DNA from: Cyclostephanos tholiformis
Taxonomy: Eukaryota > Bacillariophyta > Thalassiosirophyceae > Thalassiosirales > Thalassiosiraceae
DNA: 24,401 nt
Direction: 5' to 3'
Assembly (NCBI GenBank): GCA_036939975.1
Contig: JALLPB010000121.1
Location: 1-24,401, forward strand
The position numbers and the translations under genes were made by a program. The notes beneath the pieces were generated by a model. The model had not been told where the DNA came from. It made no database searches and worked only from the letters and a program-made list of their open reading frames with translations. Shown here piece by piece: positions 1-8,368 of this stretch; position 1 is the stretch's first letter; every line of letters begins with the position of its first letter.

Positions 1-29
1 GGGGGGGGGGGGGGGGGGGGGGGGGGGGG
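1..29. repeat. poly-G homopolymer at window edge
   Basis: The window starts with 29 consecutive G. Similar but shorter runs occur at 1139-1158 and 23992-24009, so G/C homopolymers belong to this genome, but a run at the very edge could equally be a sequencing or contig-end artefact. Its true length should not be trusted. Confidence 0.9.
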
Positions 30-937
30 TCGAATGATGTTTCATGGCGATTTTCAACATCCCACGAGACGGGGTAGAACCGGCGATTTCTTTCACGGCC
101 TCGTCGGGAGACGAAGGACCGAAACGACGTATCCTTCGTTTGTCGCACCTCCCGATCGTCATCCATCCCCGGGGATGGTGAGAGTTGGTGGTCGGGGGGG
201 GGCACAATGGGCCACGGGGGGAAAATTCAAGCGTCGAGAGTACACGACGCATGTCTCCACCGCTTTGCGCGGCCATCCATGCATGGAATCAAGTGCGACA
301 GCCCTCACGTCATCGTAATATATATATTATATTAAGGGGAAAACGAACCAACTCTTGCCTGCCCTCCCCCGCCACCACCACCTGACCTGCATCCCCCACC
401 CGGGCTCGGTATTCCGGTGTTCGAATCTGGCACCCCCCCACCAAATAATATCATCGGGTAACCGGATGGGTCGCACGTCGATTCCCCCCCACCCACATAC
501 CGCGCGGGTCCGGATCCTACCGGGAGGAGGGGGGGGTGGGGGGGGGGACAATTCTCGCCGGTTTCATCCCATATCGTCGCATTACATTGTTGCTTCGCGC
601 GCTATCTATTCGTCGTTCGTTGTCATTCTCGACATCTCTCCTCTAGAGGTAGGAGTGTGAGAAGTGAGAAAATAATAATGGTGTGTAATATAGGTATACC
701 GAAAATTATTTTATTTGGATAAACTGGATAAATAATTTGATTACGATTTCATATAAGGAGTAAATAATGGAAATGCTTATTTTATAATACTCAAGATGCT
801 TATTTTACACAGTCCTAAATATATATGATGTGTGTGTGTAAGAGGAGCGATACGACGACGCAGCACACGGGTGGAGCGAGGGTAGGGAGGGTGAGAGGGT
901 ACGAGGGGCGTGTGCGTCGCGTTCGCCGCCCGCGATA
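30..937. other. intergenic, no gene recognised
   Basis: The first half is GC-rich with C/G homopolymers (for example around 528-548). The second half (about 660-830) is markedly AT-rich and holds a 12-nt direct repeat, atgcttatttta, at 773-784 and 796-807. Open frames here are low-complexity (poly-Pro/Gly) and resemble no family. It probably holds the promoter of the gene starting at 965. Confidence 0.6.
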
Positions 938-957
938 TATATTATATTATATTATAC
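938..957 (+). promoter_or_regulatory. TATA-like AT tract before the DUF819 gene
   Basis: A run of alternating A/T (atatatattatattatatta) lies 8-27 bases before the ATG at 965, inside otherwise GC-rich DNA. It may be a core promoter element, which would imply a very short 5' leader or a start further downstream. No transcript start can be read from sequence alone. Confidence 0.3.
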
Positions 958-964
958 GATTACT

Positions 965-1621
965 ATGACGTCGTCCTCCCCCGTTCGATATCGACGTGGT
1001 GGTGGTGGCGATGGCGGTGGCGCGCTCGTCGTCGCGGCCGCGTATGCGGTCATCATCGCGACGATGCCGTCCTTCGCCGTGAGCGGCCATGCCGTTACAT
1101 CGCCGTCGACGACGACGATTACGACGACGTGGCGCCGAGGGGGGGGGGGGGGGGGGGGAATGACGACGTCCTCATCTCAAGATCGTCGTTTCCTCCGTTA
1201 CGACGATATCTCGGATCGCGGCGCGATGCACCAAGGTCGGCATCGTCGTAGTCGTCATCATCGTCGTCCTCGATCGTCGCTACATTCGTCGCTCTCGTCG
1301 TCGTCGTCGTCGTCGTCGTCATCGAGCGGCGGTGGCCTCGGCCTAAGCACGTTCTCGTCGTCGTGCGCCCATCATTGGCATGACGCCCTCGCGCCGGGAT
1401 CGATCGTACTACTCTCGGCATTGTCCGGCCATGCGATCGAGACGAGGATGGGCGGCGGGGGGGCCGGACGGGTCGGTGCGCTCCTCGCGGCGGCGCTTTG
1501 GTCCAACGTCGCGCGACGATGGTCCGGGGGGCGGGGGTGGATGGTCGTGCCGACCGATCACCGCCTGTACGACGCGTGCTGGGAGGTCGTGTTGCCGATG
1601 TCGTTGATATTCGCGCTTCTA

Positions 1622-1654
<33 letters not shown>

Positions 1655-1660
1655 TCGTCA

Positions 1661-1692
<32 letters not shown>

Positions 1693-3362
1693 ATCGTCAT
1701 CGTCATCGTCGTCGTCGTCTTCTACTTCTCGCCCGTCCCTCGTCCCCTTCGACGACGACGTCGTCGTCGTCCCGTCGCGGTCGACTCGCGAGGGCGCCAT
1801 CGACCTCGAGCACGACGGCGTCCACGACGTCGTCGATGCGCCCTCGATGGGACATCGTCCGAGCGGGACGACGACGTCGACGTGGCGCGCCGTTCGCGGG
1901 ATGGCGTTGCCGTTCGCGTCCGGCTGTCTCGGATCGGTATTGGGATGCGTCGCGTCCCATCGCATCGTCGACTTGTCGCCGACGCCGACGACGATTCGGC
2001 CCGGGGGGGCGGATGGGGGGGGGGGGAAGACGCGCGGGATGACGATCGGCGCCGTCGTGGCCGGGTGCCTATCGGCGTCCTACATCGGCGGCACGGTCAA
2101 TTATTTCGCGACCGCGACTGAGTTATTGACGAGGAACGGCGGAATCGGGTGGTACATCGACGACGTATCCGCCAAGACGGCGCTCGGCGGCATGGCCGCC
2201 GCGGACCTGGTCGTTATGGCGCTGTACTTCGCGTTGTTGCAGTACATGTCGAGGTCGACGTCGATGCTGCGTCGATTATTCCCAAACGAGGACGTCGGCG
2301 GCGGCGACGCGAGGACGACGATCGGGGGAGTGGCGGGGGGGGTGAAGGTGGGAGAAAAGTACAAGATGGGAGCGGGGGGAACCATGTACCACGACGGGTC
2401 GTCATACGGAGGATCGACCGTAGGAAGACGGGATCGGGACCTGGATGCCAATGGCGAAGGGGGTATCGAGGTTGCCTCCTCGACGACGACGGGAGCGTCC
2501 ATTCGTTGGCGCGGGGCGACTATATCCGCATCGGCGATCTCGTCCATCGTCGCTCTCGCCTCGGTATCGATTTCCACCCGCCTGGAACGGTGGGTGACCG
2601 CATCGTTCCCACGGCCGTTCAACCCCCCGGGGACGATGTGCGCATTCCTCGCCGTGCTAGGGATGGCCCTCGAGCGATCGATTGGATACATCTCGCGTTC
2701 ATGTCGCTCAACCAGTGACAATCACAACAACAATCGCAACAATAAACGTCGTCATCAGCTTTCACATTACACCAGGAGGTTGCGCGACTCGTTGGACGCA
2801 ATACCCGTAATCGCGCCCGCACTGTCGGACATGTGCTATTACCTCCTCTTCGCCGCCGTCGGGTCCGCGGCGGACCTATCGTCGGCCGTCGCCGGCGGAC
2901 CGTCCGCGTTGGGATTTGCGTCACTGGCGCTATTCGTGCACATCGTCACGACCATATCGCTTTCGTGGTCGGTCATGCGCCTCGGGACGTATTTGGGCAT
3001 ATCGTCCATGATCGCCACCACTTGGGAGGAGGTGCTAACGGCGTCCAATGCCGCGATCGGCGGTCCGTCGACGGCAGCGGCGTTCGCCGCGGGGTTGATT
3101 GCGGCCGATAACGACGATAGCGACGAGTGCGTCGAGAGGTCCAACCGACGATCCTCATTGGTAATCGCGGCGACGTTTTGGGGGGTATTCGGATATGCCA
3201 TCGCGACGGGTGAGCGCATTTTTCTACCCGACTGTTTTTGCGTCCATGACACATATTGTTGATTAATAGTTATCCAATGTTCCGGGGTAACGTCCGCATT
3301 CTCTTCTTTGATCTTCAGGTATTGGGGTGACGGTTTCAAGATTCTTGATGGGATGGTGTTAG
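965..3362 (+). CDS. DUF819-family multi-pass membrane protein (2 exons)
   Basis: Exons 965-3209 and 3319-3362; the 109-nt intron has donor GTGAGC and acceptor TCTTCAG. Splicing changes the C-terminus to GYAIATGIGVTVSRFLMGWC. The product is 762 aa. DUF819 (YjcL-like) proteins are multi-pass membrane proteins of unknown function found in bacteria and, in plants, plastids. Family landmarks seen are a first helix about residues 143-156, the SYIGGTVNYFATATELL segment, the AADLVVMALYFALL helix, and the C-terminal helices with the conserved asparagine in TASNAAIGGPSTAAAFAAGL. A hydrophobic stretch at residues 19-38 followed by PSFAVS looks like a signal peptide and could be part of a plastid-import leader, though it is not a clear ASAFAP motif. 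Oddities are a poly-Gly run (59-65), a short Ser run near 110-121, and 34 consecutive Ser (220-253) inserted after the third hydrophobic segment, followed by a long acidic loop. The family call is firm; substrate unknown. Confidence 0.85.
1139..1158. repeat. poly-G tract inside the DUF819 exon
   Basis: Twenty G in a row encode about seven glycines in the N-terminal region of the DUF819 protein. Length errors in this run would shift the frame, but the frame stays open into recognisable DUF819 sequence, so the length here is at least correct modulo 3. Confidence 0.9.
1621..1723. repeat. TCG/TCA trinucleotide microsatellite coding poly-Ser
   Basis: About 34 codons of TCG interrupted by regularly spaced TCA, ending in TCT. 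In frame it encodes Ser 220-253 of the DUF819 protein. Other frames read as poly-Val/Ile or, on the opposite strand, poly-Asp or poly-Thr/Met; these are shadows. The TCA interruptions come in two similar blocks, suggesting block duplication within the array. Confidence 0.95.
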
Positions 3363-3716
3363 GAGCGTTGATTGGTGGCGTTTTCTGAAATCGGCACGAG
3401 AAGTGTGAACATTTTTTGGTTCATATGGAACACATGCACATCATTCAGAAATCAGCAGACACGCCATTAAACATGAAGGTTATTTGTCCTTAGGGATGGG
3501 ACGGGGTTGACGAAAGTAACGTGTCACCACGGCAACGGCAAGAATTGATGTGTCCCGTGTCACTCTCGATGAAATATTAACACATGAAACCTCCAATATG
3601 CGTATGATCGTGATACATATCTTTGGTGGTCTTTATGTCCTTATTTCAAGGAGCAATTTCGTTAGGGTCCAAAGTTAGTTGGAATAGAGGGGGTCTGGAA
3701 CTAGAGGTCATAAGAT
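3363..3716. other. intergenic, no gene recognised
   Basis: This AT-richer stretch follows the DUF819 stop at 3360-3362 and precedes the glutathione reductase relic. No open frame of interest and no further glutathione reductase sequence was found in it. Confidence 0.6.
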
Positions 3717-4037
3717 TTGAAAGTGCCTTTCAACCGTGACCGGAAATCACATTCATCAGGTTGGAACACAGAAAAAAATCTTTTCGACGAGAAGATCGTT
3801 GGGATGCACGTATTGGGTATCGGATCCGACGAGTTGATGCAAGGCTTCGGCGTGGCAATGAATATGGGATGCAGGAAAGCCGGCTTGGATTCGTGCGTAG
3901 TGACCATGGGCGTATGGGACATGAGTTTGCAGGAGTCCGGGGCGAGGGTTTCGCCCTTGGGCGGTGCTGCCTTTGGGGGAACCAAGATAAGTTGGGTTGA
4001 AAATGGCAGCGCTGGGGGAGAGTTAATATATAGTTAA
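3717..4037 (+). pseudogene. glutathione reductase C-terminal fragment, relic
   Basis: The open frame contains EKIVGMHVLGIGSDELMQGF followed by GVAMNMGCRKAGLDSCVV, the dimerisation-domain core of glutathione reductase (family pattern VGxHxxGxGxDExxQGFxVAxxMG). In intact enzymes this leads into the HPTxxEE motif, whose His is the catalytic acid/base. Here the frame goes from CVV straight to TMGVWDMS, so the motif is missing by a clean in-frame loss of about ten residues. The FAD- and NADPH-binding domains and the redox CxxxxC are absent. There is no ATG at the head of the frame; the first is inside the domain at 3804. No gene model gives a working enzyme, so this is a fragment that moved here or survived a deletion. 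The tail to the stop at 4035-4037 is rich in Gly/Ser. Confidence 0.75.
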
Positions 4038-4358
4038 ACGTGTTAAGGTAATCTAGGTGGTGTTTTTGTTCAGCGAAGTTCGAATGTTGCACTAAACTGC
4101 TCTGACGATTGGAAAATTAAACGCTCCCAGCCAACCTGTACTACGCTGGTCAATTCTAGAGAGATCGTTCTTTGAGGAGGAGAGAGCCTTTCCCTGCCGT
4201 CGCTGTTGACTCCCATTGCAGTTCGCTGCCCCACTAATGCCAGCGTCACCGTCTAATCTCCCAAGCAAACAGTAGGTAAGACACCCATTTCGTCACCATA
4301 ATCTCTGTCGCATGGATCATCATCCTCAGTGTTATCTTCTTCTATCTTCCTCATCTTC
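4038..4358. other. intergenic, no gene recognised
   Basis: Lies between the glutathione reductase relic and the stop of the minus-strand LRR gene. It is probably the 3' untranslated side of the LRR gene. No RNA gene or coherent open frame seen. Confidence 0.55.
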
Positions 4359-5589
4359 CTAGTCATCCTCCCTGTCATCATCGTTGCCCTCATTGTAGTT
4401 GTCCTCTTTGTCATCATCGCTGTCGCTGTCACTGTCACATTCGTCGTCGTCATCTTCCCTTTTGACCACATTGCTGCCGTCATCACTATCTGTCAGGAAG
4501 GGTAGAACAAATGGAAAGTTTTTGTTCACCATTGAGAGAGAATCAGTACGGCTTTGTATCTTCATCTCTTTGGTGATACTGTTGATATTCTGGCCAAATT
4601 CTTCGGATATTTCAGACTTCCAGATAGCAAGCTCCAGCAATGGAAAAGCTTCCCTCAAATTCTCATAGAGATTTAGTTTGGAATTGATGGCATCAAAATA
4701 AGACTCCTGAACCTTGTTGGAGATCAAAGGAATGCACTGTAGCATTTCGTGAATTTTGGCTTGCCATTTCATGGGTCGTACACGACCCAAACGATGTGGA
4801 GTACTGCATCTGACAAGAAAGCAGTAAGTACTCAGGGACTTCTCATGAGCTCCACAATTCCACCAATTCCGCATCGACTCCTCTGTGGACACGAACTCTT
4901 GGATTTCATTGCAGAACACCACGCTCGTCAATCTTGTGCAACGAATGAATGCCTTCTGATGAATTTCTCTGACAGTAGAGGGGATGACGAGGCGTTGAAG
5001 CGATGTGCATTTGCCAAATGCCATATTCCCAATCTCCTCCAGCCCCTTGTTCAGAATCACAATTGTCAACTGCGCGCAACGATAGAATGTTCTATAACTA
5101 ATCACCTTGACGGTGGGGGGGATCGAAATCTCATGCAGTGATGTGCATTCACTAAATGCCTCCTCCCCAATCTCCTCCAGCCCCTCGCCACCATTCACAG
5201 TCGTCAGCCGCCTGCGGCCGTTGAATGCATCGTCCCCGATCACCTTGACTGTGGGGGAGATCGAAATCTCACGCAGCGATGTGCATCCATCAAATGCCGC
5301 CCTCCCTATCTCCTCCAGCCCCTCGCCACTGTTCACATCATGTAGCGATGTGCATCCATCAAATGCCGCCGTTCCAATCTTCTCCAGCCCCTTGCCGAGA
5401 TTCGCAGTCGTCAACTGCTCGCAGCCCATGAATGCATAGTCCTTAATCGTACCGATGTACGGGGTGGATCATGACACGAGTCACATCCCGCGGTATATCG
5501 CTCTTCCCATCAAAAATTAAGTCCCCACCCAGTGCCTCATCTAGGTAGCGCGTTCGTTTATCAAGAGAAAAAACCCAAAGGTCGGACAT
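4359..5589 (-). CDS. LRR_5 (BspA-like) leucine-rich repeat protein, frameshifted
   Basis: Two open frames form one gene. The N-terminal part starts at the ATG at 5589 (MSDLWVFSLDKRTRY) and contains the DVTRVMIHP motif that heads many diatom BspA-like proteins. The frame is then lost at about 5460 and resumes as YIGTIKDYAFMGCEQL. One extra base (or two missing) at 5457-5460 accounts for this and gives the expected spacing between HP and the first repeat. Eight LRR_5 units of 23 residues follow (pattern AFxxCTSLxxIxIPxxVxxIG), then a helical region and a strongly acidic Asp/Glu tail. LRR_5 proteins form curved binding surfaces; partners in diatoms are unknown. Family certain; whether the gene is functional depends on the frameshift being real rather than a base error. 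Confidence 0.8.
4887..5438 (-). repeat. eight 69-bp LRR_5 coding repeats
   Basis: Each 23-residue LRR unit occupies 69 bp. Neighbouring units remain close at DNA level: gcgatgtgcatccatcaaat occurs at 5276 and again 69 bases later at 5345, so recent unit duplication is likely. Units alternate between two flavours, one ending GEGLEEIG and one ending SPTVKVI, which suggests growth by copying pairs. Confidence 0.8.
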
Positions 5590-6024
5590 AGTTCGGTCAA
5601 TGGGAAAATTTCCTGGCTCCGGCGTTCGAATCATTCGATCGATTCGACCATGAATTTGAGTCCAAAAGCTCTGTTTTTTGTTTTTTGGGTTTTTTTTTTC
5701 AATAAGAGAGAGGAATAGTCGAACACGCGAGCCGTGCGAGAAGAGACGAACTAACTTCGTATTCCTTCGTAACGGATGTACGGACGGCGGGACGGGCAAC
5801 GGACAGGAGGAAGCATTGACAAAAAGATAAAAAAATAAACATGAAAAAAAAAATAGTTATGCAACGACGCCGTGTTCATGTCTGGCGGTGACATTATTTG
5901 AGCACACGTCGAACTAACAGCATACTACACCGCCGTCGTACCCCCCCCCCCGCGCGTTATCATCGTCTTTCAACATCGGGGGGGGCGGGGTGGATATTAT
6001 GCGCAGGTCACATCCTCCGCCATC
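5590..6024. other. divergent intergenic region
   Basis: Separates the starts of the minus-strand LRR gene and the plus-strand cupin gene, so it should carry both promoters. It holds a T-run (about 5690-5699), an A-rich patch (5819-5858) and a C-run near 5941-5952. No defined regulatory site recognised. Confidence 0.5.
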
Positions 6025-7842
6025 ATGACATCGAGGGGGAAAGCGGTCGTCGCGAGGAGGATCGTCGCCGTCGCCAACGGTCTCAACGACAACGAGAACT
6101 ACGACGAAAACGACGACGACGACGACGGCCGTCGTCGTCGTCATTATCACGTCGACCGTTGGGGCGGCGACGGATCGCGCGCCACCACCACCACCACCAT
6201 CCCCCTCCCCCCCCCTCCCCCCCCCATGAGGCGCAGGGGGGGACGACGGTATCGTGCCACTCCCATCATCGATACGGGGAGACTTCTCGTGCTAGCGATC
6301 GCACGTTTCGCAATCATCGCCGTTCCGGCGTACTACGTCATCGGACGCATATCGACGCCGTCGGGGGTCGACGACGTCGACGGCGACGGGGGCGATCCAT
6401 TCGTTCGTGGTCGGACGAAGGGCGGTCGACGTACGTCGAGGGCGAGCACGACGGGCGACGTCGAATCGCACGATGGACGCTCGTCGAGGCACGGCGATGC
6501 ATCGTCGTCGTCGTACCATCGTCGATACGTGCCGAAGTATCCGCCGTCCGCGGTCGGGTACGACGTGTACGACTGTCCGTCGATGCCGCCCCCCGGATAT
6601 CCCAAATCGTGGAGGGCATCGGAGGTGCTGGGATCGTGGTCCCCCCACGACGTCGACGAGGTCCCAAGCGGCGGCGGCACGAGGGATGTACATCAGGGAT
6701 TGTGCGTCTTCGATCATCGTACTCAGCTCGATAGGGCGCGTGCGTATCGCGATGCCGAATTGCCCTTCGTCGTGCGGGGCGATCCGTCGGTCATGGACGT
6801 CGTCGGACGATGGGAGGACGATCGCGAGTACCTGCACGATGCGCTCGGGGATGACGTGAAATATCGCGTCGAGAGGTCCACCGATGCGAATTTCATGTGG
6901 TACCGACTCCGGGGGAGGGGGGGGGCGATGGGGGGACGGGGGGGTAGGGTAGACGGTAAAAGGAGGGGACGGGGGGGGGATCCCCCTCCTCCCACGATGG
7001 ACTACGTATTGCCCCCGAACGACGAGGTGGAAATGACGTTCGGGGAGTGGCTCGAGCACGCGTTGAGGAGGGAGGGGAGGGCACTGGACGACGTGGACAT
7101 GATCGCGAGGGCCGATTCGTTGAGGGAACGACGGATGAGATTGAAGGATGGACGCACGGGGAAGTGGAGGGGAGGAGGAGGGGGGGGGGACATACCCCTA
7201 GATGATGATGCAACGAATGCCGCCGCGAGGAATGAAAATGACGACGAGGATGACGGCGATAGGGAGGAGGCGAAGGAGGAGAAATACTACTACTTCCATG
7301 TGAATGCCAACCTCCGCGAGGTCGAGGACGGGTCGTCCATTAGCAATTTCTTATACAACGAGCTCGCCTTCTTCGATCCGCGCGAGCCTGAATCGGAATT
7401 TTACATCGTCGATCCGATGCAGCAGCGGGGGATAAACTGTCGATTCGGTATGCGCGGGGTAACGGCCGCGAATCACTTCGACATGTCGCGGAATACGATC
7501 GCGGTTTTGGGGGGGAGGAGGCGGTACGTACTCGCAAGTCCGACGCAGTGCAACAGAATGGCTCTATATCCCGTGGGTCATCCGAGCGTACGTCACTCGT
7601 CGTTCGACTGGGGCGATCCGATGGAGCGGGCGAAACGTCCGAACTTCGAGGACGCGCTACTGCAGGAGGTGGTCCTGCATGGGGGGGACGTGCTGTACCT
7701 CCCGACGAACTGGTTTCACTTCATCGTCAACCTGTCGTTGAATTACCAGTGCAACGCGCGCAGTGGCACTACGTTCGAGACGGCGGACGTCGTGGGCGCG
7801 TGCGGATTCAAGATGAGGCCGGGCGATTTCCGCGTACAGTAA
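6025..7842 (+). CDS. membrane-anchored cupin_8/JmjC-like 2-oxoglutarate oxygenase
   Basis: 605 aa, single exon. A basic, low-complexity N-terminus (poly-Asp, poly-Thr, poly-Pro) precedes one hydrophobic helix at residues 87-109, giving a type II membrane layout with the catalytic part probably in the ER/Golgi lumen. The C-terminal part is a cupin_8 (JmjC-like) fold: RAYRDAELPFVVRGDP is the typical opening, AANHFDMSRN supplies the Fe(II)-binding H484 and D486, and PTNWFHFIVNLS supplies the distal H565, with the NLSLNYQCN strand behind it. Family members are Fe(II)/2-oxoglutarate hydroxylases or demethylases acting on proteins or other acceptors; the substrate cannot be read here. Gly/Arg- and Asp/Glu-rich inserts split the domain between about residues 290 and 425. 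The ATG at 6025 opens the frame; a later start would still keep the membrane helix. Confidence 0.8.
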   Translation: MTSRGKAVVARRIVAVANGLNDNENYDENDDDDDGRRRRHYHVDRWGGDGSRATTTTTIPLPPPPPPMRRRGGRRYRATPIIDTGRLLVLAIARFAIIAVPAYYVIGRISTPSGVDDVDGDGGDPFVRGRTKGGRRTSRASTTGDVESHDGRSSRHGDASSSSYHRRYVPKYPPSAVGYDVYDCPSMPPPGYPKSWRASEVLGSWSPHDVDEVPSGGGTRDVHQGLCVFDHRTQLDRARAYRDAELPFVVRGDPSVMDVVGRWEDDREYLHDALGDDVKYRVERSTDANFMWYRLRGRGGAMGGRGGRVDGKRRGRGGDPPPPTMDYVLPPNDEVEMTFGEWLEHALRREGRALDDVDMIARADSLRERRMRLKDGRTGKWRGGGGGGDIPLDDDATNAAARNENDDEDDGDREEAKEEKYYYFHVNANLREVEDGSSISNFLYNELAFFDPREPESEFYIVDPMQQRGINCRFGMRGVTAANHFDMSRNTIAVLGGRRRYVLASPTQCNRMALYPVGHPSVRHSSFDWGDPMERAKRPNFEDALLQEVVLHGGDVLYLPTNWFHFIVNLSLNYQCNARSGTTFETADVVGACGFKMRPGDFRVQ

Positions 7843-8012
7843 AAATTGAGCTAATAATAATAGTGTAAATGATATGTCTTCGACCAATCTGTACTTGCAA
7901 CGTATGCATGAAATCCTTGGCCGTGTATATTATGCAGTGAAACGTCCGCCCTAACCTCCCACGCATCACCACAAGCTCATCGTCCGGCTCCGTCCGAGGG
8001 TGCGAGGATTCG

Positions 8013-8330
8013 TCAACGTTCCTCGAAAACCACGGCATCGCGTCTAAGTGGAACAGCATTCATCTCTTGGTGCACGCTGGCGACAACGCGCACGATGCAG
8101 CCGCCTGCCCACCTCATGAGGATCGAGAATTAGACCGTCCGACACGTCGAACAGACATAATCTTCTCCTTGGAGTGTACTCCGTGTAAAATAAAAAAATA
8201 TCCCCAGCCTCCCCCAGCGAGATATTCGACACACGAGGTTCCCGCGGAATGGACCGGACCGGTCCCGCTATAACTTATAAACTCCTCCCTTTGTATGCAG
8301 CATTGCTTTTGGCATTGCACGTACATATTA
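8013..8330 (-). pseudogene. decayed duplicate of the 3' end of the adjacent glycosyltransferase-like gene
   Basis: Reading the minus strand in three stretches with frame changes gives GTGPVHSAGTSCVEYLAGG, then FDVSDGLILDPHE, then RVVASVHQEMNAVP leading to VVFEER and a stop at 8013-8015. The intact neighbour has, in the same order, GTGPVLTVGTPCVD, VFDPHTGLILNPHE and RIAPILHQYDR leading to DWFEEHR. Order and spacing match and at least two frameshifts separate the pieces. A weaker match upstream (a shared MY near 8324) may extend it to about 8330. The relic lies only 38 bp beyond the stop codon of the intact gene and in the same orientation, so it is best explained as the remains of a tandem duplication. 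Confidence 0.65.
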
Positions 8331-8368
8331 ATCGAGAGCATATAGTAAACAGGCGCGGGAACTTCATT

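Noticed and set aside
405..445. tRNA T-arm-like sequence (GTTCGAATC) with a CC-rich 3' side
   Set aside because: No matching acceptor, D or anticodon arms can be formed from the 70 bases upstream, and the opposite strand fails too.
1119..1965. Long minus-strand frames of poly-Thr/Met and poly-Asp, and a plus-strand poly-Val frame
   Set aside because: They are out-of-frame readings of the TCG microsatellite within the DUF819 exon.
5898..6734. Arg/His-rich 278-codon plus-strand frame
   Set aside because: Low-complexity shadow overlapping the cupin gene in another frame; it has no motif.
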